A DNA stretch of 64,000 nucleotides from Propioniferax innocua. GTDB taxonomy: Bacteria; Actinomycetota; Actinomycetes; Propionibacteriales; Propionibacteriaceae. The stretch lies in the NCBI RefSeq assembly GCF_006716235.1, contig NZ_VFOR01000001.1, forward strand, positions 372,001-436,000, written 5' to 3'. Below are positions 54,865 through 63,434 of the stretch, one piece after another (within the stretch, counting starts at the first letter, position 1; every line of letters starts with the position of its first letter). Made by a program: the position numbers and the translations under genes. The notes beneath the pieces are model-generated. The model worked only from the letters and a program-made list of their open reading frames with translations. It ran no database searches and had not been told where the DNA came from.

Positions 54865-55164
54865 TCAGCCGGCGCAGTCGAAGCAGTAGGCCTGCCCGCC
54901 GCGCTCCTCGGCCACCTGGCTGCGGTGGCGGACGAGGAAGCACCCGGCGCAGGTGAACTCATCGGACTGCCGCGGCAGAACGCGGACAGTCAGTTCCTCG
55001 TGCGAGAGATCGGCGCCGGGAAGTTCGAAGCTCTCCGCAGCCTCGACCTCGTCCTCGTCCACCTGACCGGACTGCTGGTCATTGCGGCGGGACTTCAACT
55101 CCTCGATCGAGTCCTCGCGCATCTCCTCATCGGACTTGCGTGGAGCGTCATAATCAGTGGCCAT
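54865..55164 (-). CDS. DUF4193 zinc-ribbon-like protein
   Basis: The 99-residue acidic protein (ATDYDAPRKSDEEMREDSIEELKSRRND) ends with a CxxC...CxxC pair (FTCAGCFLVRHRSQ ... AYCFDCAG), a likely zinc ribbon. DUF4193 is a conserved actinobacterial family (Rv2699c in M. tuberculosis) of unknown function, near dut. ATG 55164. The 190-bp upstream region to ferrochelatase holds the promoter. Confidence 0.9.
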   Translation of the reverse strand: MATDYDAPRKSDEEMREDSIEELKSRRNDQQSGQVDEDEVEAAESFELPGADLSHEELTVRVLPRQSDEFTCAGCFLVRHRSQVAEERGGQAYCFDCAG

Positions 55165-55354
55165 CGTGTCCCTCTCTGCCCTCGCCCAACGGCGTGCCGG
55201 ACGCCCCGAAGACCTTCGAGTCGTCTCACATCTTCGCGTATGGATATCACACGATCTGGTCTGTCGGTGAACTCCACGCGCAATCACTTCGCGCATGAAT
55301 ATCACATGCCTGCATGAATGTGCCCATCGTGTCCAAACCGATACCGAGCACCAC

Positions 55355-56425
55355 TCAGAAGACGGCCCCGGAGCGTTCTGCCATCGCCGCCTTCCCCGGG
55401 TCGCGCAGATTGGCACAGCACCCGGCCGAGCAGCGTTCGGACGCCCGCCACGCCCGCCCCGGGCCGGTGAACGGCTGCTGTCTCGACGCCGCCGCGTCCT
55501 GGGCGAACACCAACTCGATCAGTGCGTCCACGAATGCCGGATGGGTCCCCACCGTGCCGGACCGGCGCGCCTGCAGCCCCAATTCGGTGGCGGTCTCCAT
55601 CGCTTCCTCATCAAGATCGTTGAGGACCTCCATGTGATCGCTGATGAACCCCACCGGCACCATCACCACACGCGTCACCCCAGCATCGGCAAGGGCCCGG
55701 AGGTGGTCGTTGATGTCCGGCTCCAGCCACGGCTGCTGCGGCGGTCCGGACCGCGAGCAGTACACCAGACTCCACGCGGCGATCCGGTCCGGCTCCAGCG
55801 CATCGACGATGCGCTCGGCCACTGCGAGGTGGGAATCGTTGTAGGCGTCGGCTTCGGTGGGGCCGGACGCGGCGGCCATGGCCTCGGGAATCGAGTGGGT
55901 GACGAAAGCGATGTGTGCCGGCTCATCGAACCCTTCGAGAGCGTCACGGACGGCGTCCACATTCGCTGTCACGAATCCGTCATGCTCTCCATACGCGGGC
56001 ATGACGTCGATCTCCAGGTCGATCCCGCCCTCGGCGCAGGCATCGTGAAGGTTCTCCCGATACTGGCGGCACCCCGAATACGAGGGGAAGGCGCTGGTGA
56101 GGAGCGTCAGGACCCGGCGGTGGCCATCGGCATGGATCTGGCGAAGCGCATCGACAAGCCAGGGCTGGGAGTTGCGGTTTCCCCAGTACAGGGGCACCTC
56201 GGCGCCACGAGCGGAGAATCGCTCGGTGAGTGCGGCCAGGAGGGCCCGTACCTGCCCGTTGATGGGGCTGACGCCGCCCCGGGCGAGATAGTGCGTGGCC
56301 ACCTCATCCAGACGTTCGGCGGGGATACCCCGCCCCCGCGTGACATGTTCGAGAAAGGGCCGGACCTCATCGGGGCTCTCCGGCCCCCCGAACGAGAGCA
56401 CGAGCACGGCGTCATAGAACTGCAT
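55355..56425 (-). CDS. hemH: Coproporphyrin ferrochelatase
   Basis: The 356-residue enzyme inserts Fe2+ into coproporphyrin III in the Gram-positive route (CpfC). It has VLSFGGPESPDEV, FVTHSIPEAM with the active-site His, YCSRSGPPQQPW, PVGFISDHMEVLNDLD and a C-terminal Cys group CSAGCC with an internal GCRQYREN Cys, as in actinobacterial enzymes carrying a [2Fe-2S] cluster. Start ATG 56425. It works with HemE and HemQ encoded 32 kb away. It is divergent from sepH. Confidence 0.95.
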   Translation of the reverse strand: MQFYDAVLVLSFGGPESPDEVRPFLEHVTRGRGIPAERLDEVATHYLARGGVSPINGQVRALLAALTERFSARGAEVPLYWGNRNSQPWLVDALRQIHADGHRRVLTLLTSAFPSYSGCRQYRENLHDACAEGGIDLEIDVMPAYGEHDGFVTANVDAVRDALEGFDEPAHIAFVTHSIPEAMAAASGPTEADAYNDSHLAVAERIVDALEPDRIAAWSLVYCSRSGPPQQPWLEPDINDHLRALADAGVTRVVMVPVGFISDHMEVLNDLDEEAMETATELGLQARRSGTVGTHPAFVDALIELVFAQDAAASRQQPFTGPGRAWRASERCSAGCCANLRDPGKAAMAERSGAVF

Positions 56426-56552
56426 GAGCTCGATGATGGCACGCCCATGGAAGGCCTCCGTGCGGGGAGCTTCCGAGCGTCCAGATGACCTCGGCTGGTG
56501 GAGCACGATACGTTGGGGGGTACGTTTGCGGACGATCGGGTCTGGAGGCCGA

Positions 56553-57956
56553 ATGGAAAGCGCACTGACACCGCGGGAGGTTCAGGCCCGCGTCCGAGCT
56601 GGCGCCTCGTTGGACGAGGTTGCCCGCTTGGCTGGTGTGCCGCCGGAAAAGGTGGCGCCCTTCGCCGAACCCGTCCTGGCCGAACGCGACCACGTGGCAG
56701 GAATCGCCCTCTCATCACCGGTCCGTCGGCATGGCGAGGCATCCGGCCACATGGCCCTGGGTGAGGCGATCCGGCAGCGGTTGACCGCGTCCGGCATCGA
56801 CCCTGATCAGGTCACGTGGGACACCTGGCGAATGCCGAACCGACGCTGGGTCCTGCGCGCGGTGTGGGTCCATGAACCGACCACCGACGAGACCACCGGC
56901 AGCGCCCCCGCTGACTCCGACGAGGCAGCCGTGGACAAGGTCACCACGGACGACAGGACCGTCGAGGACACCAAGGTCGGGTCGACCGGACACGGGGACG
57001 AGCAGACCGCCGAATCCGGGGAGACCCCCGAGTCCGGATCGGAGGAGATCCTCGAGGCCGAAGAGCCCGATTCGCTGACCACAGCAGAGTTCCACTTCGA
57101 TCTGATGGCGCGTTTCTCGGTGGCCGCCAACCCGTGGGCATCCTGGTTGATCGACGATGGCCCCAATCCGGACGCGAACGAGGACAGCGACCAGCTCGCC
57201 ATCATCCGCGCCTTGGGCGATGACTTTGAAGCAGCGTCCCCACCCGGGGCCGATGCGCCGGTTCCCGGTCCGGGTGAAGGCACGCCGACCGCTCCCCCGT
57301 CGACCGTCAGCGACGCAGAACCCCGCTCCTTTGATCTGCCACGCAGCATCGTCACTCCGCAGGAGATCGGGGAAGAAGTCGAGGCCGACATGGATCAGGC
57401 ACTCTCGCTCGCTCCCGGCGGCAGCTCCGATCTCGACGTCCTGTACGACATGCTGGGCGGGATCGCTGAGGACTCGGTCAACATCTACGCCAACCTCGAT
57501 CCCGATGCCCGACGCAGCAGCACCACACGCTCGGCCCGCAGCTCCCTGCACGATGAAGTGGACGACACCACCTCCTTCGAGAATGAGGCGACCGAACGTC
57601 TGGCCGAGGAGCTGCGTCAGCTCCGCAACAAACCCCCACAGGAGTCGACTTCCGCCACAACGCCGGTCATCTCACCCGAGTCGAAACAGACGCATGGACC
57701 GGAATCGGATGCGAAGGCCGCCGTCTCGGACAAGGACCCTGAATCTGCCGAGGAAGCGAAGCAGACCAAGGAAGCAGAGCCGGGGACGAAGAAGCCCCGC
57801 AAGCGCACGGATCGCCGCAAACCAGAGCCCGAACAGCCCTCGTTGATGGGCGATGACGAGCCGGCCAAGCCCGCACCTCGGAAGCGCAAACGCCGCGCTC
57901 AGGTACCGAGCTGGGACGAGATCATGTTCGGCAGCCCACCGAAGCGCGATGACTGA
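56553..57956 (+). CDS. sepH: SepH-like cell division protein (DUF3071)
   Basis: The 467-residue protein starts at ATG 56553 behind GGAGG. Residues 1-90 have MESALTPREVQARVRAGASLDEVARLAGVPPEKVAPFAEPVLAERDHV, the DUF3071 HTH region, and YTWDTWRMPNRRW-like VTWDTWRMPNRRWVLR. A long Glu/Asp/Ser/Pro linker follows and a basic end with VPSWDEIMFG, the typical SepH C-terminal tail. SepH binds and stimulates FtsZ in Streptomyces and mycobacteria. The beta-rich first 40-50 residues of other SepH proteins are not visible here. It is 17 nt upstream of the convergent sulfurtransferase. Confidence 0.9.
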   Translation: MESALTPREVQARVRAGASLDEVARLAGVPPEKVAPFAEPVLAERDHVAGIALSSPVRRHGEASGHMALGEAIRQRLTASGIDPDQVTWDTWRMPNRRWVLRAVWVHEPTTDETTGSAPADSDEAAVDKVTTDDRTVEDTKVGSTGHGDEQTAESGETPESGSEEILEAEEPDSLTTAEFHFDLMARFSVAANPWASWLIDDGPNPDANEDSDQLAIIRALGDDFEAASPPGADAPVPGPGEGTPTAPPSTVSDAEPRSFDLPRSIVTPQEIGEEVEADMDQALSLAPGGSSDLDVLYDMLGGIAEDSVNIYANLDPDARRSSTTRSARSSLHDEVDDTTSFENEATERLAEELRQLRNKPPQESTSATTPVISPESKQTHGPESDAKAAVSDKDPESAEEAKQTKEAEPGTKKPRKRTDRRKPEPEQPSLMGDDEPAKPAPRKRKRRAQVPSWDEIMFGSPPKRDD

Positions 57957-57973
57957 GCCCCGGCGGGCGTCGT

Positions 57974-58822
57974 TCAGGCGTCTGCCGGAACCGACACCTC
58001 GACCGCACGGTCGGGGTCACTGATCCAGTCGCTCCACGACCCCGCGTACAGGGACACGTCGGTCTTGCCGATCACATGCAGGGCCCAGATCACCTGACAG
58101 GCCGTGATACCTGATCCGCACGAGATGATGTCGCCGGACTTCACTTCAGCGAGAATCTCCTCGAGCTCGGGGATCGGACGCAACGCACCATCGACGAACA
58201 GCGTCGCCGCAGGCAGGTTGCGTGAGCCGGGGATGTGGCCGGCCACGTGATCCACCGGGTCCGACTCCCCACGGAAACGCTCGGGCGCGCGCACATCCCA
58301 CACAGTCGCGTCCGTGGATTCGACCTCGTCGGCGTCGACCACATCCAATTGACCGGTCTCGGCGATGAAACGCCCCTCGCGTGGACGAACCTCGCCGGTC
58401 TCGATGTCGTACCCGGCCTCCATCCAGGCCGAGAGACCCCCATCGAGGATGCGCACATCTTCGTGACCGGCGTCGGTCAGCAGCCACCACATACGCGCCG
58501 CCGAGAGGCCGAGCCCGTCGTCGTAGATCACCACGGGGCAGTCGTTGCAGATGCCCAGACGTCGTGCGGTGTGCTCGAAGGCGTCAGGGCACGGCAACGG
58601 ATGCCGACCCTCACCTCCGTTGGGATCACTGAGCTTGTGCTCCAGGTCGACGAAGACCGCTCCGGGGATGTGCCCACCCATGTAGGCAGCGCGTCCCGCC
58701 TCGGCAGTGGAACCGAGCTTCCAACGCACATCGAACACTGCGGGCTTCTCGCCCAGATCGAGTTCGTGCCGCAGTTCCTCGACACTGATCAACACGGGGT
58801 TCCGACCCTCGTGCACCGTCAT
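57974..58822 (-). CDS. Two-domain rhodanese-type sulfurtransferase
   Basis: From ATG 58822 the 282-residue protein has two rhodanese domains. The N-domain has GHIPGAVFVDLEHKLSD; the C-domain active loop is ISCGSGITACQ, with the persulfide Cys in CGSGxTA as in 3-mercaptopyruvate sulfurtransferases. It moves sulfur from thiosulfate or mercaptopyruvate to an acceptor; which donor is preferred cannot be decided. It lies 81 nt downstream of the phosphodiesterase-family gene on the same strand. Confidence 0.92.
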   Translation of the reverse strand: MTVHEGRNPVLISVEELRHELDLGEKPAVFDVRWKLGSTAEAGRAAYMGGHIPGAVFVDLEHKLSDPNGGEGRHPLPCPDAFEHTARRLGICNDCPVVIYDDGLGLSAARMWWLLTDAGHEDVRILDGGLSAWMEAGYDIETGEVRPREGRFIAETGQLDVVDADEVESTDATVWDVRAPERFRGESDPVDHVAGHIPGSRNLPAATLFVDGALRPIPELEEILAEVKSGDIISCGSGITACQVIWALHVIGKTDVSLYAGSWSDWISDPDRAVEVSVPADA

Positions 58823-58903
58823 GGCTCCTCCGGATGTCGTCCTGTGGGCATCCATTGTCTGCCCGACAGGTGGCAAAGGCCAATCGTCGACGCGGCCCGG
58901 GGG

Positions 58904-60043
58904 TCACGAAACGATGAGAGGAATCCTCATCTCGGCGGGTGTGAGGGACCCGTGGTGGCCCACCAGTTCGCCCATCGCCAGTCCCGGACGGGCCAGGACC
59001 GCCCAATCGGTGCGCATCGCCACGACGACGTCACCGGCTCGTTCCGACAGTGGTCCGCCATTGACGAGGTCAGGATCTCCGAACCAGCCATCGGCAGTGG
59101 CCGCGTCGAACGTCCGAACCCAGGCGTGGTCGCCCAGGACATTCGCCCACCTCGACACCACACCATCGGGGTCGGGGGTGTGCACATGCACGAACCGGGG
59201 TTCTCCGAAGATCCGGGTGACGCCGTCGGCGAGTTCGGGTTCTTCGGAGACGAAGAGTTGATTGCGGCCGGGAACGTCGACCATCCCATGATCGCCGGTG
59301 ACGATCAGACGCGTGCCATCGGGCAGGGCCGCACGCAGCCGCGCCACCCAGGCGTCGATCTCCTGCAGCACCTCGAGCCACGTCTGCGAGCGGCATCCGT
59401 GCACATGACCGGCCATGTCGAGTCGCCGTTCATAGGTGTAGACGAGCGGGTGGGAGGCAGCGGTCTCAGTGACCGCGGCGATCCGGCCTTCGCCATCGAG
59501 TTCGTCGACGGGAACGAAGCCTCCGCGGCCGAGGGACGCCGAGGTCAGACCAGTGCCGACGAAATCGGCCAGCGAGACCTGGACCCCATCATGCTCCTCG
59601 AACATGGGACGGATCGGCTGAACCACATCCACCGGGCGCTCCGGACGCCATGGGAGCGGGTGGAACACGTCACCGTCCGATCCCACCCCGGGCATCCAGA
59701 AGGTGTAGCCGACGATCCCGTGTCGGGCAGGTGGCACACCGGTTCCAAGACTCGTCAACGACACCGCGGTCGTGCTGGGGACACACGAGGTGAGCCCCCC
59801 GAGTTCGGTGGCTCCGGCAAGAAAGGGCGCATCCTCGGCATGACGGTCAAGGAGCTCCCGGCCAAGGCCGTCCACCAGGAGGATGACCCATCGCTCCCCC
59901 TCCGGCAGGCCCAGATTCGATGCGCCACGGTCCCGCATCTCCACGACGCCCTGCCGTTCGAGGACTGCCGGCACGAGGTCGGCGATCGTGCGACCGGGCG
60001 TGGGGATCAGCGGGTCAGTCGGGATGGGGGTCGGCCAGGGCAT
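58904..60043 (-). CDS. Alkaline-phosphatase superfamily phosphodiesterase/nucleotide pyrophosphatase-like protein
   Basis: The 379-residue protein has ILLVDGLGRELL with metal-binding Asp, PSTTAVSLTSLGTG with the catalytic Thr or Ser, TYERRLDMAGHVHG, VTGDHGMVD and GHHGS, the two-metal site of type I phosphodiesterases. The N-terminus has no signal peptide, so it acts in the cytoplasm. The substrate is not known. It starts 5 nt after the DUF5998 stop and sits in one operon with DUF5998 and perhaps the Pat gene upstream. Confidence 0.9.
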   Translation of the reverse strand: MPWPTPIPTDPLIPTPGRTIADLVPAVLERQGVVEMRDRGASNLGLPEGERWVILLVDGLGRELLDRHAEDAPFLAGATELGGLTSCVPSTTAVSLTSLGTGVPPARHGIVGYTFWMPGVGSDGDVFHPLPWRPERPVDVVQPIRPMFEEHDGVQVSLADFVGTGLTSASLGRGGFVPVDELDGEGRIAAVTETAASHPLVYTYERRLDMAGHVHGCRSQTWLEVLQEIDAWVARLRAALPDGTRLIVTGDHGMVDVPGRNQLFVSEEPELADGVTRIFGEPRFVHVHTPDPDGVVSRWANVLGDHAWVRTFDAATADGWFGDPDLVNGGPLSERAGDVVVAMRTDWAVLARPGLAMGELVGHHGSLTPAEMRIPLIVS

Positions 60044-60048
60044 GGAGC

Positions 60049-60639
60049 TCAGCGGGTCCCCGAGTTGTCGCCGGTGATGCGTTGCAGTCGGGCCGCGAAG
60101 GCGAACAGGCGGCTGAGATCGTCCTGTCCGTCGGCGGCCACCGACATCCGAACGCTCAGGTCATCGGGCAGCACCGATCCGGTGTAGCCGTGGTCGGCCT
60201 CGCATTGGGGATCTGCGCAGGTGGCGGGCTCGAGTTCGATACGACTCACCGATCCCCAGGCGATCGACAGCCACCCGGAATCGGCCTGGTCACCACTGCG
60301 GTAATTCTCGGGCTTGCTCACCACCCGCGTCATCGCCACATTGGTGATGCGGTGCAGACCAACCGATTCGGTCGAGCAGATCGCGTGGTTCTCCGGCTCG
60401 GTCCATTCGGGGCTGCGGTCATCGGTGTGGCCGATCACCAGCCGCGTGGGAGTCAGCGCCAACACCGTCAGATGGCGACGCACCTCGTCCATGCTGAAGG
60501 TCGGTTCGTGATGCACCACGAAGTCCTCGAGTTCCTCGCCGCCGAGCGCGATCTCGATCGAATCCATCATCAGATCCGGGTAGTACCCGCACTCCTCGAG
60601 TCGAGTCCGCAACTGACTGCACACAGAGACGTCCATCAC
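60049..60639 (-). CDS. DUF5998 family protein
   Basis: The 196-residue protein (GTG 60639 or ATG 60636) has the DUF5998 pattern LRTRLEECGYYPDLMMDSIEIAL, FVVHHEPTFSMDEVRRHLTVLALTPTRLVIGHTDD, GWLSIAWGSVSRIELEPA and ADHGYTGS. No function is known. It is conserved in actinobacteria upstream of the phosphodiesterase-family gene. No ribosome site precedes it, so the gene may be leaderless or coupled. It lies 43 nt downstream of the Pat-like gene. Confidence 0.88.
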   Translation of the reverse strand: MMDVSVCSQLRTRLEECGYYPDLMMDSIEIALGGEELEDFVVHHEPTFSMDEVRRHLTVLALTPTRLVIGHTDDRSPEWTEPENHAICSTESVGLHRITNVAMTRVVSKPENYRSGDQADSGWLSIAWGSVSRIELEPATCADPQCEADHGYTGSVLPDDLSVRMSVAADGQDDLSRLFAFAARLQRITGDNSGTR

Positions 60640-60682
60640 GCGAGTATTGCATCACAACTCACGCATCGGTGCAGCCACGCAC

Positions 60683-63343
60683 TCAGTGCAGACTGCGCGA
60701 GAGCGCATCACGCTGGTCGACCCCGGGCGTCAGCCGGACCTCCGCCCCGGCCACCCGAACACCGGTGGGTCCGGTGATGCAGGGGTTCAGCACCATCTCC
60801 GCCACCTGGGGCAATCGATCGGCCAGTGCGGCGACCCGCACGAGGAGGTCGGCGACAGCGTCGATGTCGACCCCAGCCGCCCCCGCATCGCCGAACAGTT
60901 TGGGGGCGACCCCCAGGGAGGCCAGCATGTCGCGCGCATCATCCTTGGTGAGCGGAGGAACGCGCCAGGTCACATCACCCAACAGTTCCGACGCCACCCC
61001 GGCCAGTCCCACCGAGATCATCGGGCCGAACGCCGGATCCTCACGCGTGCGGATCGCGAGCGAGACTCCCGGCGGCACCATGGCCTGGACCACTGGGGCC
61101 GCCGCGAGCTGCGGATTCTCCGGGTCGGTGCCGGGCATCTGCAGATCCAGCATCAAGCGGCCCAGATCCTCCCAGGCCTCGGCGAGGTCCTCGGGCCCAT
61201 CGATGTTCCGGAAGACGCTCGCGCGGTCGGGTTGTCCACGAACCGCCGATGCACTGGCCTTCAGCACCACCGGCCAGCCGGCTTCAGCGGCCGCTTCGGT
61301 GGCCTCGGTCAGAGAATCCACGCGGGTCCGTGCCAGGACGTCGATCCCGGCGCACGCCAGCAGATCGTGCCCGGTGGCCGCGGGCAGGATGCGACCATTC
61401 GGATGCTCGTCGAGGTCGGCGGCGACGAGGTCATGGGCACGGACACGGTCCAGAGGCGGCTCCACCCATGGCTCGCGCGTCGAATTGCGCCACGCCGCGT
61501 ACTGCACGATGCGCCCCAGCGCCTGCAACGCCTCGGCATAGCCGCGGAAGGTCGGCAGACCGCCGGGACCATCGGGGCCGGACACATCAGCTTCCACATC
61601 GGTGAAGTCCGCGAAGACACCGAGCAGCGGTTTGGTGCTCTCCGACGCCACCTCGGCCAGAGCATCGTGGGCCGCTTGGGCAACCTCGTTGAACACATCG
61701 ACCACGACGACCACGACCGAGTCCACCTCGGGGTTTTCCAGCGCACGGCGTGCGGCTGCGGCATAGTCCTCGGGGGCGCTGCGCGATCCGATGACCTCAC
61801 CGGTGCACGTCAGCCCCTCGTTCTCGGCCACGCGTCGGCTGTGCCGCTCCATGGCCGGCCCATTGGTGATGACGTGGACACGGTCGCCCCCGGGAAGGGG
61901 TTGGCGAACGAGGATCTGCGCGATGTCGAACATCATGAGTCGGCGGTGGCACACGATGAGTCCGGCCTGCGTGAAGACCGCATCGACCGCCTCGGGGGAC
62001 GCCTGTTCCAAGTGTTCGGTCCCCGGTGCGTAACCCTCACGGTCGGCGGCTCCGGGGCTGAAGAGGATGACCGGTTTGTTCTCGGCGACGGCTCGGGCGA
62101 TACGGAAGAACTTGCGCGGGTTTCCGATGCGGTCCAACGAAAGGATGCAGATCTCGGTGTCATCGGCCTCGAGCCAGTGGTGCAGGACATCGTTGTTGGT
62201 CACATCCGCGCGCATGCCGCTGGAGATGAATGTCGAGAGCCCCAACTTCTGGTCCAGGGCCGTGGCCAACAGGATCACACCCACCGAGGACGACTGCGTG
62301 AAGACGCCCACCCGTCCGCGACGTGGCATGGGGGCGGGGCTCGCATTGAGGCTCACCTCCGGGTTGGTGTTTATCATGCCCAGAGCGTCAGGCCCGATGG
62401 CCCGCAGACCATGGCGTCGGGCCAAAGCCACGACCTCGCGGTTGGCGTCGAACCCGTACTCCCCGCTGTGCAGCACGACCATGCCGAAGGCGTTCTGGGC
62501 CGCGGCCGCGTGCACCGCGTCGGGCAATTCATCCAGCGGCAGCGAGACCACCATCAGGTCGATGTCACCGGCCTCCGAGACGGTGGCCGCAGTGGGCACA
62601 CCGTGAACCTCTCCCCCGTCAACGGGAACAGCGACGACCGACCCGTGATAACCCCCCGCCAGGATCGAGGTGATGATCGGCCGCAGATCGTCGGCCCGAC
62701 TCACCAGTGCGATTCTCTTCGGATGCAGCAGACGCTGCACCGATGTGGCCTCGGCGCGTCGCTCTCGCCGGAGCATCACCTCCAGTGAGGTGTCGGTGGG
62801 GAGGATCGGGAACTCCACCATGATCATGCCGTCCTCGAACTCACGGCTCACGGTGTATCCGGCTGCTGCGAACACCTGGGCCATACGTCGGTTCTGCGGC
62901 AGCACTTCGGCGACGAAACGGCTGAGCCCGCTTTCCCGCGCGGCCTCGGCAAGGTGTTCCAACAGGATCGGCCCGACGCCTCGCCCCTGCACACTGTCCT
63001 CGACGAGGAAGGCGACCTCGGCGTCGGTGTCGTTGATCTTGTCGTAACGCCCCACCGCGATCATGTCATCACCGAGCATCAGGATGAGCGCCACCCGTTG
63101 GTCGTGATCCACATGCGTGAACCGGTGGACGTCCTTGTCGGTGAGCACGGGATAGGGGGCGAAGAACCGCAGGTACTTGGATTCGGGGGAAACCCGCGCG
63201 TAGAAGTCCACGAGGCGTTCGGCATCCTCGGGCGTGATCGGACGGAGGTGTGCGGTACCTCCGTCACTGAGGAGGACGTCGGCCTCCCATGACGCGGGAT
63301 AGTCGGCGACCTCGGGGGCTGGACCGGCATCGTCGGAAGTCAC
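60683..63343 (-). CDS. Pat-type protein lysine acetyltransferase: GNAT domain followed by acyl-CoA synthetase (ADP-forming)-like domains
   Basis: The 886-residue protein starts at GTG 63343. An N-terminal GNAT domain (about 25-190; VEDSVQGRGVGPILLEHLAEAA, the acetyl-CoA Q-x-x-G-x-G site) precedes CoA-binding, CoA-ligase and ATP-grasp parts (about 205-880; GLSTFISSGMRADV, VLKASASA and VVQAMVPPG). Salmonella Pat has GNAT last; the reversed order matches the Streptomyces lividans PatA type. These enzymes acetylate and switch off acyl-CoA synthetases. One starts divergently at 63435. TACAGT is 7 nt before the start, so the mRNA is probably leaderless. Confidence 0.92.
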   Translation of the reverse strand: MTSDDAGPAPEVADYPASWEADVLLSDGGTAHLRPITPEDAERLVDFYARVSPESKYLRFFAPYPVLTDKDVHRFTHVDHDQRVALILMLGDDMIAVGRYDKINDTDAEVAFLVEDSVQGRGVGPILLEHLAEAARESGLSRFVAEVLPQNRRMAQVFAAAGYTVSREFEDGMIMVEFPILPTDTSLEVMLRRERRAEATSVQRLLHPKRIALVSRADDLRPIITSILAGGYHGSVVAVPVDGGEVHGVPTAATVSEAGDIDLMVVSLPLDELPDAVHAAAAQNAFGMVVLHSGEYGFDANREVVALARRHGLRAIGPDALGMINTNPEVSLNASPAPMPRRGRVGVFTQSSSVGVILLATALDQKLGLSTFISSGMRADVTNNDVLHHWLEADDTEICILSLDRIGNPRKFFRIARAVAENKPVILFSPGAADREGYAPGTEHLEQASPEAVDAVFTQAGLIVCHRRLMMFDIAQILVRQPLPGGDRVHVITNGPAMERHSRRVAENEGLTCTGEVIGSRSAPEDYAAAARRALENPEVDSVVVVVVDVFNEVAQAAHDALAEVASESTKPLLGVFADFTDVEADVSGPDGPGGLPTFRGYAEALQALGRIVQYAAWRNSTREPWVEPPLDRVRAHDLVAADLDEHPNGRILPAATGHDLLACAGIDVLARTRVDSLTEATEAAAEAGWPVVLKASASAVRGQPDRASVFRNIDGPEDLAEAWEDLGRLMLDLQMPGTDPENPQLAAAPVVQAMVPPGVSLAIRTREDPAFGPMISVGLAGVASELLGDVTWRVPPLTKDDARDMLASLGVAPKLFGDAGAAGVDIDAVADLLVRVAALADRLPQVAEMVLNPCITGPTGVRVAGAEVRLTPGVDQRDALSRSLH

Positions 63344-63434
63344 GTAGGGAACTGTAGCCGGATCACCCTGTGATCTGGCAGGCTGCACCCAAGACGACCA
63401 CGTCCATCGCTCTGCTCGTCCCAAAGGAGGGACC

